Assembly: GCA_965268275.1 (NCBI GenBank)
Contig: OZ254168.1
Span: 992,001-1,056,000, forward strand
Length of the DNA: 64,000 bases
Reading direction: 5' to 3'
Source: AAA044-D11 sp965268275
GTDB lineage: Bacteria; Actinomycetota; Actinomycetes; Nanopelagicales; Nanopelagicaceae
In this document: in pieces, positions 24,976 to 33,314 of the stretch
How the letters are laid out: the number at the start of each line of letters is the position of its first letter
How positions within the stretch are numbered: position 1 is the stretch's first letter
The notes under the pieces: generated by a model
The model's input: only the letters and a program-made list of their open reading frames with translations
Told to the model about the DNA's origin: nothing
Databases searched by the model: none
Program-made: the position numbers and the translations under genes

Positions 24976-25740
24976 ATGAGCAAAGAGATCACATCCCAAA
25001 GTCTTCGTAAAGTAAATATCTTCGCGGGCATCCTGCACCTGGTACAGATGGTGGCAGTCCTCGCCCTAAGCAGTGATTTTTCATTGCCGATCAATGCAAC
25101 ATATATGACGGGCCCTCCCGGAACTACTTTTGCGGAACCAATTACGCTTTTTGAAACCCCAATTGGATTGACAGTTGCAATATTTCTTGGCCTATCTGCG
25201 CTGGCACACTTCATCGTTGCAAGTCCGCAATTTTTCCCAAGATACAGCGCTGGCATAGCAGCAAAGCGAAATTATTTCCGTTGGGTTGAATACTCAATCA
25301 GCTCTTCAGTAATGATTGTTTTAATTGCCCAAGTGACCGGTGTCGCCGAGATTTCAGCAATCATCTCAATCTTTGGTGTCAATGCATCAATGATTTTATT
25401 TGGTTGGTTGCAAGAGAAATACGAGAACCCAGGCAGTGGTGGCTGGCTTCCATTTATCTTTGGTTGCATCACCGGAATCGTTCCTTGGATCGCGCTACTT
25501 TTTTACGTCTTCTCAATCGGTGGCTCAGGCGATGCCTCTGCCCCAGCCTTCGTTTACGGAATCGTTTTGACCATCTTTATTTTCTTCAACTCATTCGCAC
25601 TCGTGCAGTGGTTGCAATATAAGAAAGTCGGAAAGTGGTCAGATTACATCCGCGGCGAACGCACTTATATAACGCTCTCGTTGATTGCTAAATCTGCACT
25701 TGCTTGGCAGATCTTCGTAAACACTTTAATCCCGGTTTAA
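24976..25740 (+). CDS. Heliorhodopsin
   Basis: A 254-residue seven-helix retinal protein. Heliorhodopsins have inverted topology (N-terminus inside), do not pump ions notably, and are thought to act as light sensors or enzyme regulators. Diagnostic residues: retinal Lys239 in SLIAKSALAWQIF, counter-ion Glu105 in FRWVEYSISSS, and His21 and His78. These sit two positions before H23, H80, E107 and K241 of the reference protein 48C12, so the alignment is gap-free. The start is ATG 24976, 7 nt after TACCCT; an in-frame ATG at 24949 is rejected. It converges with ribH, overlapping by 4 bp. Confidence 0.96.
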   Translation: MSKEITSQSLRKVNIFAGILHLVQMVAVLALSSDFSLPINATYMTGPPGTTFAEPITLFETPIGLTVAIFLGLSALAHFIVASPQFFPRYSAGIAAKRNYFRWVEYSISSSVMIVLIAQVTGVAEISAIISIFGVNASMILFGWLQEKYENPGSGGWLPFIFGCITGIVPWIALLFYVFSIGGSGDASAPAFVYGIVLTIFIFFNSFALVQWLQYKKVGKWSDYIRGERTYITLSLIAKSALAWQIFVNTLIPV

Positions 25741-26189
25741 TTCAAGACACTTAGCGCAGCTATCGCGCTGTCAAAGCCTTTATCTTCAAAGCTGTCGACA
25801 AAACCAGCGCGTGCATTTGCCTGCTCGATGGTGTCGCACATCAGAACCCCAAAGCCAATTGGCTTTGAACGACTTAGTGAAACATCCATGATTCCTGCTG
25901 TTACGCCTTGGCAGACATAATCAAAGTGTGGGGTTTCCCCGCGAAGAACAAGGCCAACAACTACTGCAACATCAAAACCAGAATCCAACGCAAGTTGCGC
26001 AGCAAGTGGAAGTTCGAATGAACCAGAAACTTTGCGAACTTCTACGTTAGTGATTCCTGATTTTTCAAAGCCGCGAACTGCGCCATCGATTAACGACTGG
26101 CAGATTTCTGGATGCCAAGATGCACTTATAACAACCGCTTTTAGATTGCTGAAATTCTTCATTGCTAAATCTGGGGATTTTCCGGCCAT
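25737..26189 (-). CDS. ribH: 6,7-dimethyl-8-ribityllumazine synthase
   Basis: A 150-residue lumazine synthase that condenses the pyrimidine ribitylamine with dihydroxybutanone phosphate. Signatures: SWHPEI, GSFELPLAAQ and the catalytic His in LRGETPHFDYVC. Length is typical. Its start overlaps the ribBA stop (TAATG), so it is the last, translationally coupled gene of the riboflavin operon. Confidence 0.95.
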   Translation of the reverse strand: MAGKSPDLAMKNFSNLKAVVISASWHPEICQSLIDGAVRGFEKSGITNVEVRKVSGSFELPLAAQLALDSGFDVAVVVGLVLRGETPHFDYVCQGVTAGIMDVSLSRSKPIGFGVLMCDTIEQANARAGFVDSFEDKGFDSAIAALSVLN

Positions 26190-27382
26190 TAGATTTCTCC
26201 TAACGAGTGACTCAATAAATCGCGCTTAGTTTCTAGATACTTACGATTAAATTCATTTGCAACAACCTGCAGTTTGCGGCCCTTGTAGTTGATGCCAGAA
26301 CCTTGGAAAGCAGCCAACTTATCGGGATTATTTGTCAGCAATTCAACATCGGCAATACCAAGCGCCTTAAGGATTTCAATCGCATCGCCATAAGATCTCT
26401 CATCGACACCATGGCCAAGTGAAATATTTGCTTCCAAAGTATTCTGACCAAGATCTTGAAGCGCATAGGCGCGAATTTTCTCGCTAAGCCCGATTCCACG
26501 TCCCTCGTGATCTCGCAGGTATACAACCAGTCCAGATCCGCGTTCTTCAATCTCGCTTATTGCTTGCATCAACTGTGGTCCGCAATCACAACGAAGCGAA
26601 CCGAAGGCATCGCCAGTTAAACATTCAGAATGAATACGGCTTAATACGTTTGTGGCTTTCAAATCGCCAAGTGCCAAGATTGCATGTTCGGCGCCATTGC
26701 GTGAGGTAAATGTTGTGATTCGCCAATCTTGATCACCCATTGGCAGCTTTGCCCACTGAAAATCAATTTTCTTTTTCACACTCTTCTTCTCGACATGTGC
26801 TTTGATATCTTCAATCGTTATCTTCTTAATCGCATGCTTCGCTGCAAATTCTTCTAGCGCTGCTCCTCGCATCATCGAACCATCGTCATTTACAAGTTCA
26901 GAAATAACTGCAACTGGATATGAACCAGTTAATTCACACAATGCAACACCGGCTTCAGTATGTCCGCCTCGCTCGTGCACGCCACCAGCAACTGCAACAA
27001 GAGGGAAGATATGACCAGGGCGCAAAAATTCTGATGCCTTGGCATCTGGGTTGGCCATTGCGCGCAAAGTATTTGCCCGTTCTTCGCCACTGATTCCGGT
27101 TGTTCTGCCTGCAATTAAATCCACCGAAACGGTAAATGCAGTTTCGTGGCTATCTTCATTTCGCGCAACCATCATCGGCAGCTTCAAACGCTTTGCAATC
27201 TCTTCGGTGATGACACCGCAGATCACACCCGATGTATGTCGCACCATAAAACCAAGTTGTTCTGTAGTTGCACTCTGTGCCAGCAGGATCAAATCGCCCT
27301 CATTCTCGCGATCAGCATCATCTGTGACGATTAAGAACTTACCGTTCTTAAAGTCATCTAGTGCGGCTTTGAAATCACTCAT
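26189..27382 (-). CDS. ribBA: Bifunctional DHBP synthase / GTP cyclohydrolase II
   Basis: A 397-residue two-domain enzyme supplying both riboflavin precursors. Residues about 1-205 form dihydroxybutanone-phosphate synthase (DDADRENEGDL, HTEAGVALCEL); residues about 215-397 form GTP cyclohydrolase II with the zinc Cys set C-x10-C-x-C (CLTGDAFGSLRCDC) and RDHEGRGIGL. The preferred start is ATG 27382, which overlaps the ribE stop as TGATG. Third gene of the operon. Confidence 0.95.
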   Translation of the reverse strand: MSDFKAALDDFKNGKFLIVTDDADRENEGDLILLAQSATTEQLGFMVRHTSGVICGVITEEIAKRLKLPMMVARNEDSHETAFTVSVDLIAGRTTGISGEERANTLRAMANPDAKASEFLRPGHIFPLVAVAGGVHERGGHTEAGVALCELTGSYPVAVISELVNDDGSMMRGAALEEFAAKHAIKKITIEDIKAHVEKKSVKKKIDFQWAKLPMGDQDWRITTFTSRNGAEHAILALGDLKATNVLSRIHSECLTGDAFGSLRCDCGPQLMQAISEIEERGSGLVVYLRDHEGRGIGLSEKIRAYALQDLGQNTLEANISLGHGVDERSYGDAIEILKALGIADVELLTNNPDKLAAFQGSGINYKGRKLQVVANEFNRKYLETKRDLLSHSLGEI

Positions 27383-27984
27383 CACTTTTCTCCCTTGGCA
27401 AGTAATCTCTCGACATACTTAGCAAGCACATCAACTTCAACATTCACTAAATCCCCTGGCTTCTTCGAAGACAAGTTGGTTCGCTCTAAAGTCTCTGGTA
27501 TCAACCAAACCGTGACCACACTTGTTGCATCATCGATTTTTCCAACAGTAAGTGAAACGCCATCAAGACAGATCGAACCTTGATTAACTATGTATTTGGC
27601 TAAATGTTCTGGCACTTTGATATCGAACTGCGCCCATTTATCGCCAGGTGTTAAACCAATAACAGTTGCAACACCATCAACATGGCCCTGGACCATATGT
27701 CCGCCCATGCGTGCATTCAATTGCGCGGCAAGTTCTAAATTCACTGGGTTCCCGGCAACAGTCTTTGCAAGCGATGTAAGTGACAAAGTTTGAATCATTA
27801 CATCGGCTGTAAATTCTGTGCCCGATACTGACGTCGCAGTTAAACAAACTCCATTTACCGCAACCGAATCTCCTAGGTTAATCTCAGAGATAAGCCCAGG
27901 TGCATTTATCTTAAATACTGCCGAATCTGCGCCTTTATCAATTGCAGTAATCGATCCAAGTTCTGCGATAAGTCCAGTAAACAT
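27382..27984 (-). CDS. ribE: Riboflavin synthase, alpha subunit
   Basis: A 200-residue lumazine-binding protein that dismutates two lumazines into riboflavin. It shows the MFTGLIAELG start and the two tandem barrels: GDSVAVNGVCLTAT in the first (residues about 1-96) and GSICLDGVSLTVG in the second, plus GGHMVQGHVDG between them. Overlaps both operon neighbours by 1-3 bp. Confidence 0.95.
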   Translation of the reverse strand: MFTGLIAELGSITAIDKGADSAVFKINAPGLISEINLGDSVAVNGVCLTATSVSGTEFTADVMIQTLSLTSLAKTVAGNPVNLELAAQLNARMGGHMVQGHVDGVATVIGLTPGDKWAQFDIKVPEHLAKYIVNQGSICLDGVSLTVGKIDDATSVVTVWLIPETLERTNLSSKKPGDLVNVEVDVLAKYVERLLAKGEK

Positions 27985-28997
27985 CAGACACCAGCCCCAA
28001 TCCGATAGACCGATTTAACATCGCCAGCTAAAACTTCGGTGCTGATATGTTGTAGGCGCATCTGATCCTCGATTGTTGACTTTGATTCATCTACAAAGAA
28101 AGACTTCCCTGATCCAAGCAGTGCAGGTGCCTGGTAAATAACAAGTTCATCCATCAAACCTGCAGCAACCATCGCGCTTGCCAACTTTGAACCAGCTTCA
28201 ACAAAGACTTGATTGATGTTCAATTCATTTAACTTCGCTACCAATTGATTTAGATCTCGAGACTTAACATGCACAGTCTCTGCTGCGTTATCAAAAACCT
28301 TAGAATCTGTTGGTAAATCGCTCTCGCCGAAAATTACCCGGATTGGGTTTCGTGAATATCCAGAAAACTCACCACGTGGAATTAAGTGTGGGTTATCCGA
28401 AATAACAGTATTTGTTCCAACCAATATCGCATCTGATTCTCGGCGCAGCCTTTGAACATCGCTTCTAGAAACTTCATTGCTAATCCACTTTGATGTTCCG
28501 TCACTTGCAGCAATTTTGGCATCAAGTGTTGTTGCAACTTTCCAGACAAAATATGGGCGGCTCTTTTCAATCTTGGTTAGCCAAGCCCGATTTACGTAAG
28601 AAGCTTCTTCAGTAAGAACTCCATCAACAACTTTGATTCCTGCAGCACGCAAAGCATCGGCACCACCAGATGCAACTGCATTTGGGTCCTTGACGGCAAA
28701 AACAACGGTTAAAATTCCGGAATCAATAATTGCTTGGGTGCACGGACCAGTGCTTCCGGCATGATTACATGGTTCTAAAGTCACAACAATGGTTGCACCT
28801 TTAGCTAAATCACCAGCAGATTTAATTGCAACTACTTCGGCATGATCTTTGCTTGTCATGCGATCATGAAAACCTTCACCAACAACTTTTCCATTCGCAT
28901 CAATGATTACGGCGCCAACGATTGGATTCGGTGCGCACTTACCTAAACCTTTTTCAGACAGGGCAATGGCACGTTGCATCGCAACTGTGTAATCCAT
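27984..28997 (-). CDS. ribD: Bifunctional pyrimidine deaminase / reductase
   Basis: A 337-residue enzyme with an N-terminal deaminase domain (HAEVVAI zinc His/Glu, LEPCNHAGSTGPCTQAI zinc cysteines) and a C-terminal reductase domain from about residue 145 (KVATTLDAKIA, SDAILVGTNTV, VEAGSKLASA). The start is ATG 28997; an in-frame GTG at 29009 lies inside the ribosome-binding region. First gene of the rib operon and directly controlled by the FMN riboswitch. Confidence 0.94.
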   Translation of the reverse strand: MDYTVAMQRAIALSEKGLGKCAPNPIVGAVIIDANGKVVGEGFHDRMTSKDHAEVVAIKSAGDLAKGATIVVTLEPCNHAGSTGPCTQAIIDSGILTVVFAVKDPNAVASGGADALRAAGIKVVDGVLTEEASYVNRAWLTKIEKSRPYFVWKVATTLDAKIAASDGTSKWISNEVSRSDVQRLRRESDAILVGTNTVISDNPHLIPRGEFSGYSRNPIRVIFGESDLPTDSKVFDNAAETVHVKSRDLNQLVAKLNELNINQVFVEAGSKLASAMVAAGLMDELVIYQAPALLGSGKSFFVDESKSTIEDQMRLQHISTEVLAGDVKSVYRIGAGV

Positions 28998-29001
28998 TTT
29001 T

Positions 29002-29076
29002 ACCCCCACTCATTAATCGAGTTTCCGGGGTGGGTGCACGAAAGCACAAAGAGGGTAGGCAGGACCTACCTTTTGT
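29002..29076 (-). promoter_or_regulatory. Expression platform of the FMN riboswitch
   Basis: Two hairpins separate the aptamer from ribD. Positions 29054-29070 form GGTAGG / CCTACC. Positions 29002-29031 pair the G-rich ribosome-binding region of ribD (minus-strand GGGGT) with ACCCC, with ACTC/GAGT pairing inside. Sequestering the binding site suggests translational control; there is no clear T-run for a terminator. Confidence 0.55.
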
Positions 29077-29080
29077 TATT

Positions 29081-29193
29081 TCCTATCATCCGGACTTTAA
29101 CCGTCGGTCTCAGAATTTCACTGAGTCAACCGATACCTGGCGAGCATCGGGTCGCGGACTATAACCGCCGGTTCGAAATTACATCGACCCCGG
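29081..29193 (-). ncRNA. FMN riboswitch (RFN element)
   Basis: The minus strand carries the conserved RFN blocks in order: ACCGGCGGTTATAGTCCGCG, CCCGATGCTCGCCAGGTATC, then GACCGACGGTTAAAGTCCGG followed by ATGATAGG. These are the invariant FMN-binding junction segments. It precedes the complete ribDE-BA-H operon, as expected for feedback control by FMN. Confidence 0.95.
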
Positions 29194-29266
29194 AAACAAC
29201 GTTCAAATACTACTGCGGCTCCTGCAATATCGCGAACGTGGGCTGAAGAACTCCTACTATTGCGCA

Positions 29267-29410
29267 ATGTCGCGCATAGCCAAAATAAAGAATGGGTTCG
29301 CACCCAAAGTCTGCGTGCGCTGCGGCCTGGAATTCGAATGGCGAAAGAAATGGGCCAAGAACTGGGACGATGTTAAATACTGCAGCGATCGATGCCGTGA
29401 AAATAAATGA
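29267..29410 (+). CDS. DUF2256 zinc microprotein
   Basis: A 47-residue protein with a four-Cys site: VCVRCG (residues 16 and 19) and YCSDRC (39 and 43), between them the family signature EFEWRKKWAKNWDDVKYCS. DUF2256 genes are commonly found beside FeS-type photolyases. TACTAT (29255-29260) lies 6 nt before the ATG, so it is leaderless. Its stop overlaps the photolyase start as ATGA, so the two are coupled. Function unproven; metal binding is likely. Confidence 0.88.
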   Translation: MSRIAKIKNGFAPKVCVRCGLEFEWRKKWAKNWDDVKYCSDRCRENK

Positions 29411-30879
29411 AGCGCATTATCTATATTCCCTTTGATCACTTAAATCAGAAATATGGCGCACTCAAGAACGCTAATCCCAAAGAAGATGTGATTGCTCTCG
29501 TCGAAAGTGCCCGAATGACAACAGGGGGCAATTGGCACAAAGAGCGGCTCTTCTTTTTAATTTCAAGCGCAAGACACTTTGCCAAATCACTTGAAGAAGC
29601 AGGCTTCACGGTTGAATACGTAAAAGCTGCAACAACGATTGATGGCCTTAAAACTATTCAAGCAAAGCACAAAATAGGTGAAATTATCTGTGCCGAACCT
29701 TCCTCTCATCGCCAATTTGCCGCACTAAAAGAATTTGGTGCCACTTTCATTCCAAATGATTTCTTTCTAACTCCTCGCCCACTATTTGCAGACTGGGCTG
29801 GCTCGCAAAAATCTTTTTTGATGGAGAATTTCTATCGCCTGCAACGCACTCGATTAAATATTCTGATGGAAAAAGGAAAGCCAGCTGGTGGCGCCTGGAA
29901 CTTCGATAAAGAGAATCGTTTGCCACCCCCAAAGAAGTATGAAGGCCCACCTTATCTAGAACATAAGCGCGATCAGATTGATTTAGAAGTTGCAAAAGAA
30001 CTTGGCCACACCCCCACAACAACTTGGGCGACAACCAAGAATGGGGCACTTGCCCAACTGAAAAACTTTATTGGCAATCACTTTGCCGAATTTGGTCCGC
30101 TCGAAGATGCAATGACAACAGATAACTGGGCGCTGCATCATTCACTTCTTTCGCCTTATTTAAATAACGGCCTGCTGCATGCTGAAGAAGTAATTGTCGA
30201 AGCAATCAAGGCTTTCAAAGCTGGCAAAGTTCCGATCGAATCTGCTGAAGGTTTTATCCGCCAGATTATTGGTTGGCGCGAATATGTGAACGGCATGTAT
30301 TGGTTTCTTGCCCCGGACTACCGCGAGAACAATCAACTAAAAGCCACTCGCAAGTTGCTTCCGCTCTTCACAGATTCAAATAAAACTAAGATGAATTGCA
30401 TCAAGCAAACAGTCAGCGATATCGAGGAACGTGCCTGGGTTCATCACATTCCGCGGCTTATGCTTCTCAGCAATCTCGCGCTTATCACCGGCACTGATCC
30501 GCAAGAGTTTCTAGATTGGATGCGCGAAGTATTTATCGATGCCAGCGAATGGGTAATGGTTCCGAATGTAATTGGAATGGGCGTGCACGCCGATGGTGGC
30601 GCAATGATGACAAAGCCATATGCCGCAGGTGGCGCTTATATCTCGCGTATGAGCAACTACTGCAAGGGCTGCGAATACAACCCCAAACTTCGCATCGGTG
30701 TAACCGCTTGTCCGTTCACAACTTTGTATTGGGATTTCCTAGATCGTCACAGAGAAACTTTTGTTAAAAACCACCGCATGAGCCAACAAGTATTTGGATT
30801 AAATCGATTGAGTGATTTGCCAGAACTAAAGGTGCGCGCCCAAGAAGTATTAAAGGGTTTAGATAACGGAACTATTTAA
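29407..30879 (+). CDS. FeS-cluster photolyase/cryptochrome (FeS-BCP, PhrB/CryB-like)
   Basis: A 490-residue bacterial photolyase-related flavoprotein. The C-terminal half has the FAD-binding fold (EGFIRQIIGWREYVNGMYW, DASEWVMVPNVIGM) and four cysteines at about 331, 419, 422 and 435 for a [4Fe-4S] cluster; the spacing 88/3/13 is identical to that of Agrobacterium PhrB (350, 438, 441, 454). PhrB repairs (6-4) photoproducts with FAD and a lumazine antenna. The adjacent rib operon makes both cofactors. Repair versus signalling cannot be decided from sequence. Confidence 0.93.
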   Translation: MKRIIYIPFDHLNQKYGALKNANPKEDVIALVESARMTTGGNWHKERLFFLISSARHFAKSLEEAGFTVEYVKAATTIDGLKTIQAKHKIGEIICAEPSSHRQFAALKEFGATFIPNDFFLTPRPLFADWAGSQKSFLMENFYRLQRTRLNILMEKGKPAGGAWNFDKENRLPPPKKYEGPPYLEHKRDQIDLEVAKELGHTPTTTWATTKNGALAQLKNFIGNHFAEFGPLEDAMTTDNWALHHSLLSPYLNNGLLHAEEVIVEAIKAFKAGKVPIESAEGFIRQIIGWREYVNGMYWFLAPDYRENNQLKATRKLLPLFTDSNKTKMNCIKQTVSDIEERAWVHHIPRLMLLSNLALITGTDPQEFLDWMREVFIDASEWVMVPNVIGMGVHADGGAMMTKPYAAGGAYISRMSNYCKGCEYNPKLRIGVTACPFTTLYWDFLDRHRETFVKNHRMSQQVFGLNRLSDLPELKVRAQEVLKGLDNGTI

Positions 30880-31223
30880 GGCTTTAGCAACCGCGAAAGC
30901 AGCTTTACTGGTGCTGAACTTCGATTGCGGGCTACCCACTTATAACCACTTCGGCCAAGTGGTCCAGATAAGGTAATTAGCAAAGATAAAAACTTGTTCC
31001 CTCGGCGGCGAAGCAAGAAGGCAACTGCCTTAGCCCCGCTAAATATTTTCGCATCTGCAAGCACGAAAACTTCGCGAGAACATTGCTCAAAAGATAAGTT
31101 AAATTTCGAGAGATCAGCTGTATGAAAATCTAAAGCTTTAATCTTTAACTTCTTTTCAATCCAATAAATTGAGTTTTTGCAAAGCTGGCACTTGCCATCA
31201 TAGATAACAACTATTTTAGTCAT
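30876..31223 (-). CDS. DCC-family thiol-disulfide oxidoreductase (DUF393)
   Basis: A 115-residue protein with the family start VIYDGKCQLCKNSIYWIE, i.e. the YDG-x-C-x2-C motif, in a thioredoxin-like fold, followed by a hydrophobic second half. It converges with the photolyase gene (4 bp overlap) and its start overlaps the DoxX-like gene by 8 bp; DUF393 and DoxX-like genes often pair. Redox partner unknown. Confidence 0.85.
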   Translation of the reverse strand: MTKIVVIYDGKCQLCKNSIYWIEKKLKIKALDFHTADLSKFNLSFEQCSREVFVLADAKIFSGAKAVAFLLRRRGNKFLSLLITLSGPLGRSGYKWVARNRSSAPVKLLSRLLKP

Positions 31224-31611
31224 GCTGCTTGCGCCAGGCGCCCGTGCTTAACAAGGCCCAAATCACCAACAGTGGCTGAAAGAAGAGACGAATTAATCTT
31301 GCACGATCACTGTTCAATCCGAAGGCATCGATGCCATTTATGTATTGGGAGATGTTTCCCCAGAAAATTGCCACAAAGAAAAGTGCGACCAGCCGGCCAA
31401 TTAGCACTCGATATTTCCAGAAGAAAACTAATCCCAGTCCCAGCAGAATTTCTACGATGCCAGATGCAATCACTACGAAATCTGCATAATCTTTAAACAG
31501 AGATGGAACTTGCGCCTGAAATTCCTGGCGGCTTGTAGTCAGATGACCTAAGCCGGCATAAGCAAGCGCAAACCCTAAAACGACTTGAGGAAACCTATGT
31601 ATTGGTTTCAT
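31216..31611 (-). CDS. DoxX-like membrane protein
   Basis: A 131-residue protein with four predicted transmembrane helices (about residues 8-26, 44-64, 70-87 and 106-124) and the LAYAGLGHL and GIVEILLGLGL patterns of the DoxX superfamily. Likely linked to respiratory or thiol redox chemistry with the DUF393 partner downstream (8 bp overlap). Exact role unknown. Confidence 0.75.
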   Translation of the reverse strand: MKPIHRFPQVVLGFALAYAGLGHLTTSRQEFQAQVPSLFKDYADFVVIASGIVEILLGLGLVFFWKYRVLIGRLVALFFVAIFWGNISQYINGIDAFGLNSDRARLIRLFFQPLLVIWALLSTGAWRKQHD

Positions 31612-31645
31612 GCCTTGACAACTTTGTAAATTGCTTTGAAGAAAC

Positions 31646-31795
31646 CTAGTTGTTCTTCACATATTCAGATGCGTGAGGAAAACCATTTGCTTCAAGCTTC
31701 TCGGCCAGATCAGCCTTTACCGCTTTAACAACCTTGTGGGTTCCATCGCAGTTCTTCTCTTCATCTCTTGTGTAACCACATTGACAAGCGCCCAT
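31646..31795 (-). CDS. CDGSH-like iron-sulfur microprotein
   Basis: A 49-residue protein starting MGACQCGYTRDEEKNCDGTH. The C-x-C ... CDG-T-H arrangement resembles the three-Cys one-His [2Fe-2S] site of CDGSH proteins (C-x-C-x2-S/T-x3-P-x-C-D-G-S/T-H), with one extra residue before the third Cys and Glu in place of Pro. The rest is a Lys-rich amphipathic helix. AAGAAAAGAG lies upstream of the ATG. No close family recognised; [2Fe-2S] or zinc binding is a prediction. Confidence 0.65.
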   Translation of the reverse strand: MGACQCGYTRDEEKNCDGTHKVVKAVKADLAEKLEANGFPHASEYVKNN

Positions 31796-31843
31796 GAAAT
31801 TCTCTTTTCTTATCGAAGGTAACGAGATTCTAACTAACTTTAG

Positions 31844-31963
31844 TTACTCGAAATCGCCGCCTCGGCCAGTGATCTTTTTCTTGCTTCGCGCCGGACGTTC
31901 GTACGCAATGAGCAAAGAGAAAAGTCCCAGGGCAAAGGCGCCGATAACAATAAATTTTGCCAT
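31844..31963 (-). CDS. Single-span membrane microprotein
   Basis: A 39-residue predicted protein: one transmembrane helix (residues 3-20, FIVIGAFALGLFSLLIAY) and a basic tail rich in Lys/Arg ending GGDFE. It begins 4 bp after the stop of the 124-residue membrane protein gene, which favours an operon. No family recognised and the Shine-Dalgarno sequence is weak. Confidence 0.5.
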   Translation of the reverse strand: MAKFIVIGAFALGLFSLLIAYERPARSKKKITGRGGDFE

Positions 31964-31967
31964 TTAG

Positions 31968-32342
31968 TTACCCGAGAACTGCCCAGACAACCAGCGCGAA
32001 TACTGCAATTCCAAGCCCAACAATCGCAATAGCTGACATTGACAAAAAGCCACGAGATTGTGCAATTCGCTTTGAAAGCTCTGATGAGTTTTCTATTCTT
32101 TTTAGATCAATCAGCAATACTTCGGCTTCACGAATAGTTGCATACTGGGAAATAATTGCCAGAATTCCAGTCGCTGCTGCAACACCAATTGCTAGATATT
32201 TTGCACCATCGGTTGCGGTCTCAAACTTTCCAAAAGCGGCAACAACGAAGACACCAATAAGCATCAAAGTTGGAGCAATTTGGGCGTGAATAACTTGTGA
32301 GCGCTTGGTGTTCCAAAGTTCTAATAAGCCTTTTTCATCCAT
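31968..32342 (-). CDS. Small membrane protein, unknown
   Basis: A 124-residue protein with three hydrophobic helices (about residues 23-38, 48-66 and 101-123) and a charged central segment (REAEVLLIDLKRIENSSEL). AAGGAG precedes the ATG. No family recognised. Probably co-transcribed with the microprotein gene downstream. Confidence 0.65.
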   Translation of the reverse strand: MDEKGLLELWNTKRSQVIHAQIAPTLMLIGVFVVAAFGKFETATDGAKYLAIGVAAATGILAIISQYATIREAEVLLIDLKRIENSSELSKRIAQSRGFLSMSAIAIVGLGIAVFALVVWAVLG

Positions 32343-32465
32343 TGCAATCTCCTTGCTAGATATTTAATCTTGCCCCCGTTTGGGATGAGTTAAAGGCTAA
32401 GGCTAAAACCTGAAATTAGCGCGGTCAATATCGAAAGACTCGCGGAATTCACCCAATCTTTTGGG

Positions 32466-33314
32466 CTATGAGGTGATGTCTTTATGGGCAAAACGATTTA
32501 TCGAAAGCGCAAAGAGAACAATTCCCGAAATCGCGCAATAGCTGGCACCACGAATCATGGTTGACCAATCTATGGTCGAAGCCAATGCATCGAACCATGA
32601 GAAGGCGTAATGAACCGGCAGCCAGTCGCGGATCTTTCCGAGCGCCGTGATGGCATCGAGAATATTCAGCAAGATTGAAATACCAACCGCTACCCCGACT
32701 GCTCCTAGCGGTGCATCAGTTCGAACGCTTAAGTAAAAAGCTAGGCCAGCAACAAAGAGCAATGAGAACGCAAGATACCCAGTCATGATTGCAATTCGTG
32801 AAATCGCGACCGAGTTTTCAAATGTTGCACCAAGTGGAGTTTGAAGTGGCTTTGTGCCGAATGCAATTGTGCCGACTATCCAGGCGGCGATTGGCATAAG
32901 CAAAATTGCAAAAGCTGACAGCGTAAGGCTTACCTTAATTTTTTGAAGTAACAACCGAGTTCTTGGAACCGGTGATGCCAGTAAATAACGAAGAGTTGAC
33001 CAAGAAGCTTCGCTTGCAACGGTGTCACCGTTGAACAACGCAATAACTGTTACCAGCAAGAATGGTGTCGCAAAATACAACATCGTTACCGTGAAGTTTG
33101 CCGCGCCAATTGTCGCAAGACCGATTAAATCTGTTGTTCCAGAACCAAGTCGGGTTGGTCCCCCGCTATTTCCGGATGGCCCAAACTTAACAGCGGTTGC
33201 AACCAGAATCGGCAGCGAGAGAATAAATGCGTATGCAAATGCAGTTCGCTTCCGTTTTAACTGGCGATATAGCTCGACCGAATAAGGCAGAGTCTTTGCT
33301 GCTGAATAACTCAT
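32466..33314 (-). CDS. ABC-2 type transporter permease
   Basis: A 282-residue permease with six predicted transmembrane helices; the ELYRQLKRKRTAFAYAF start and the SEASWSTLRYLLASPVPRTRLL loop are typical for ABC-2 exporters. Its start overlaps the ATPase-fusion gene by 4 bp (ATGA), so the two proteins almost certainly form one exporter. The substrate is unknown. Confidence 0.87.
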   Translation of the reverse strand: MSYSAAKTLPYSVELYRQLKRKRTAFAYAFILSLPILVATAVKFGPSGNSGGPTRLGSGTTDLIGLATIGAANFTVTMLYFATPFLLVTVIALFNGDTVASEASWSTLRYLLASPVPRTRLLLQKIKVSLTLSAFAILLMPIAAWIVGTIAFGTKPLQTPLGATFENSVAISRIAIMTGYLAFSLLFVAGLAFYLSVRTDAPLGAVGVAVGISILLNILDAITALGKIRDWLPVHYAFSWFDALASTIDWSTMIRGASYCAISGIVLFALSINRFAHKDITS

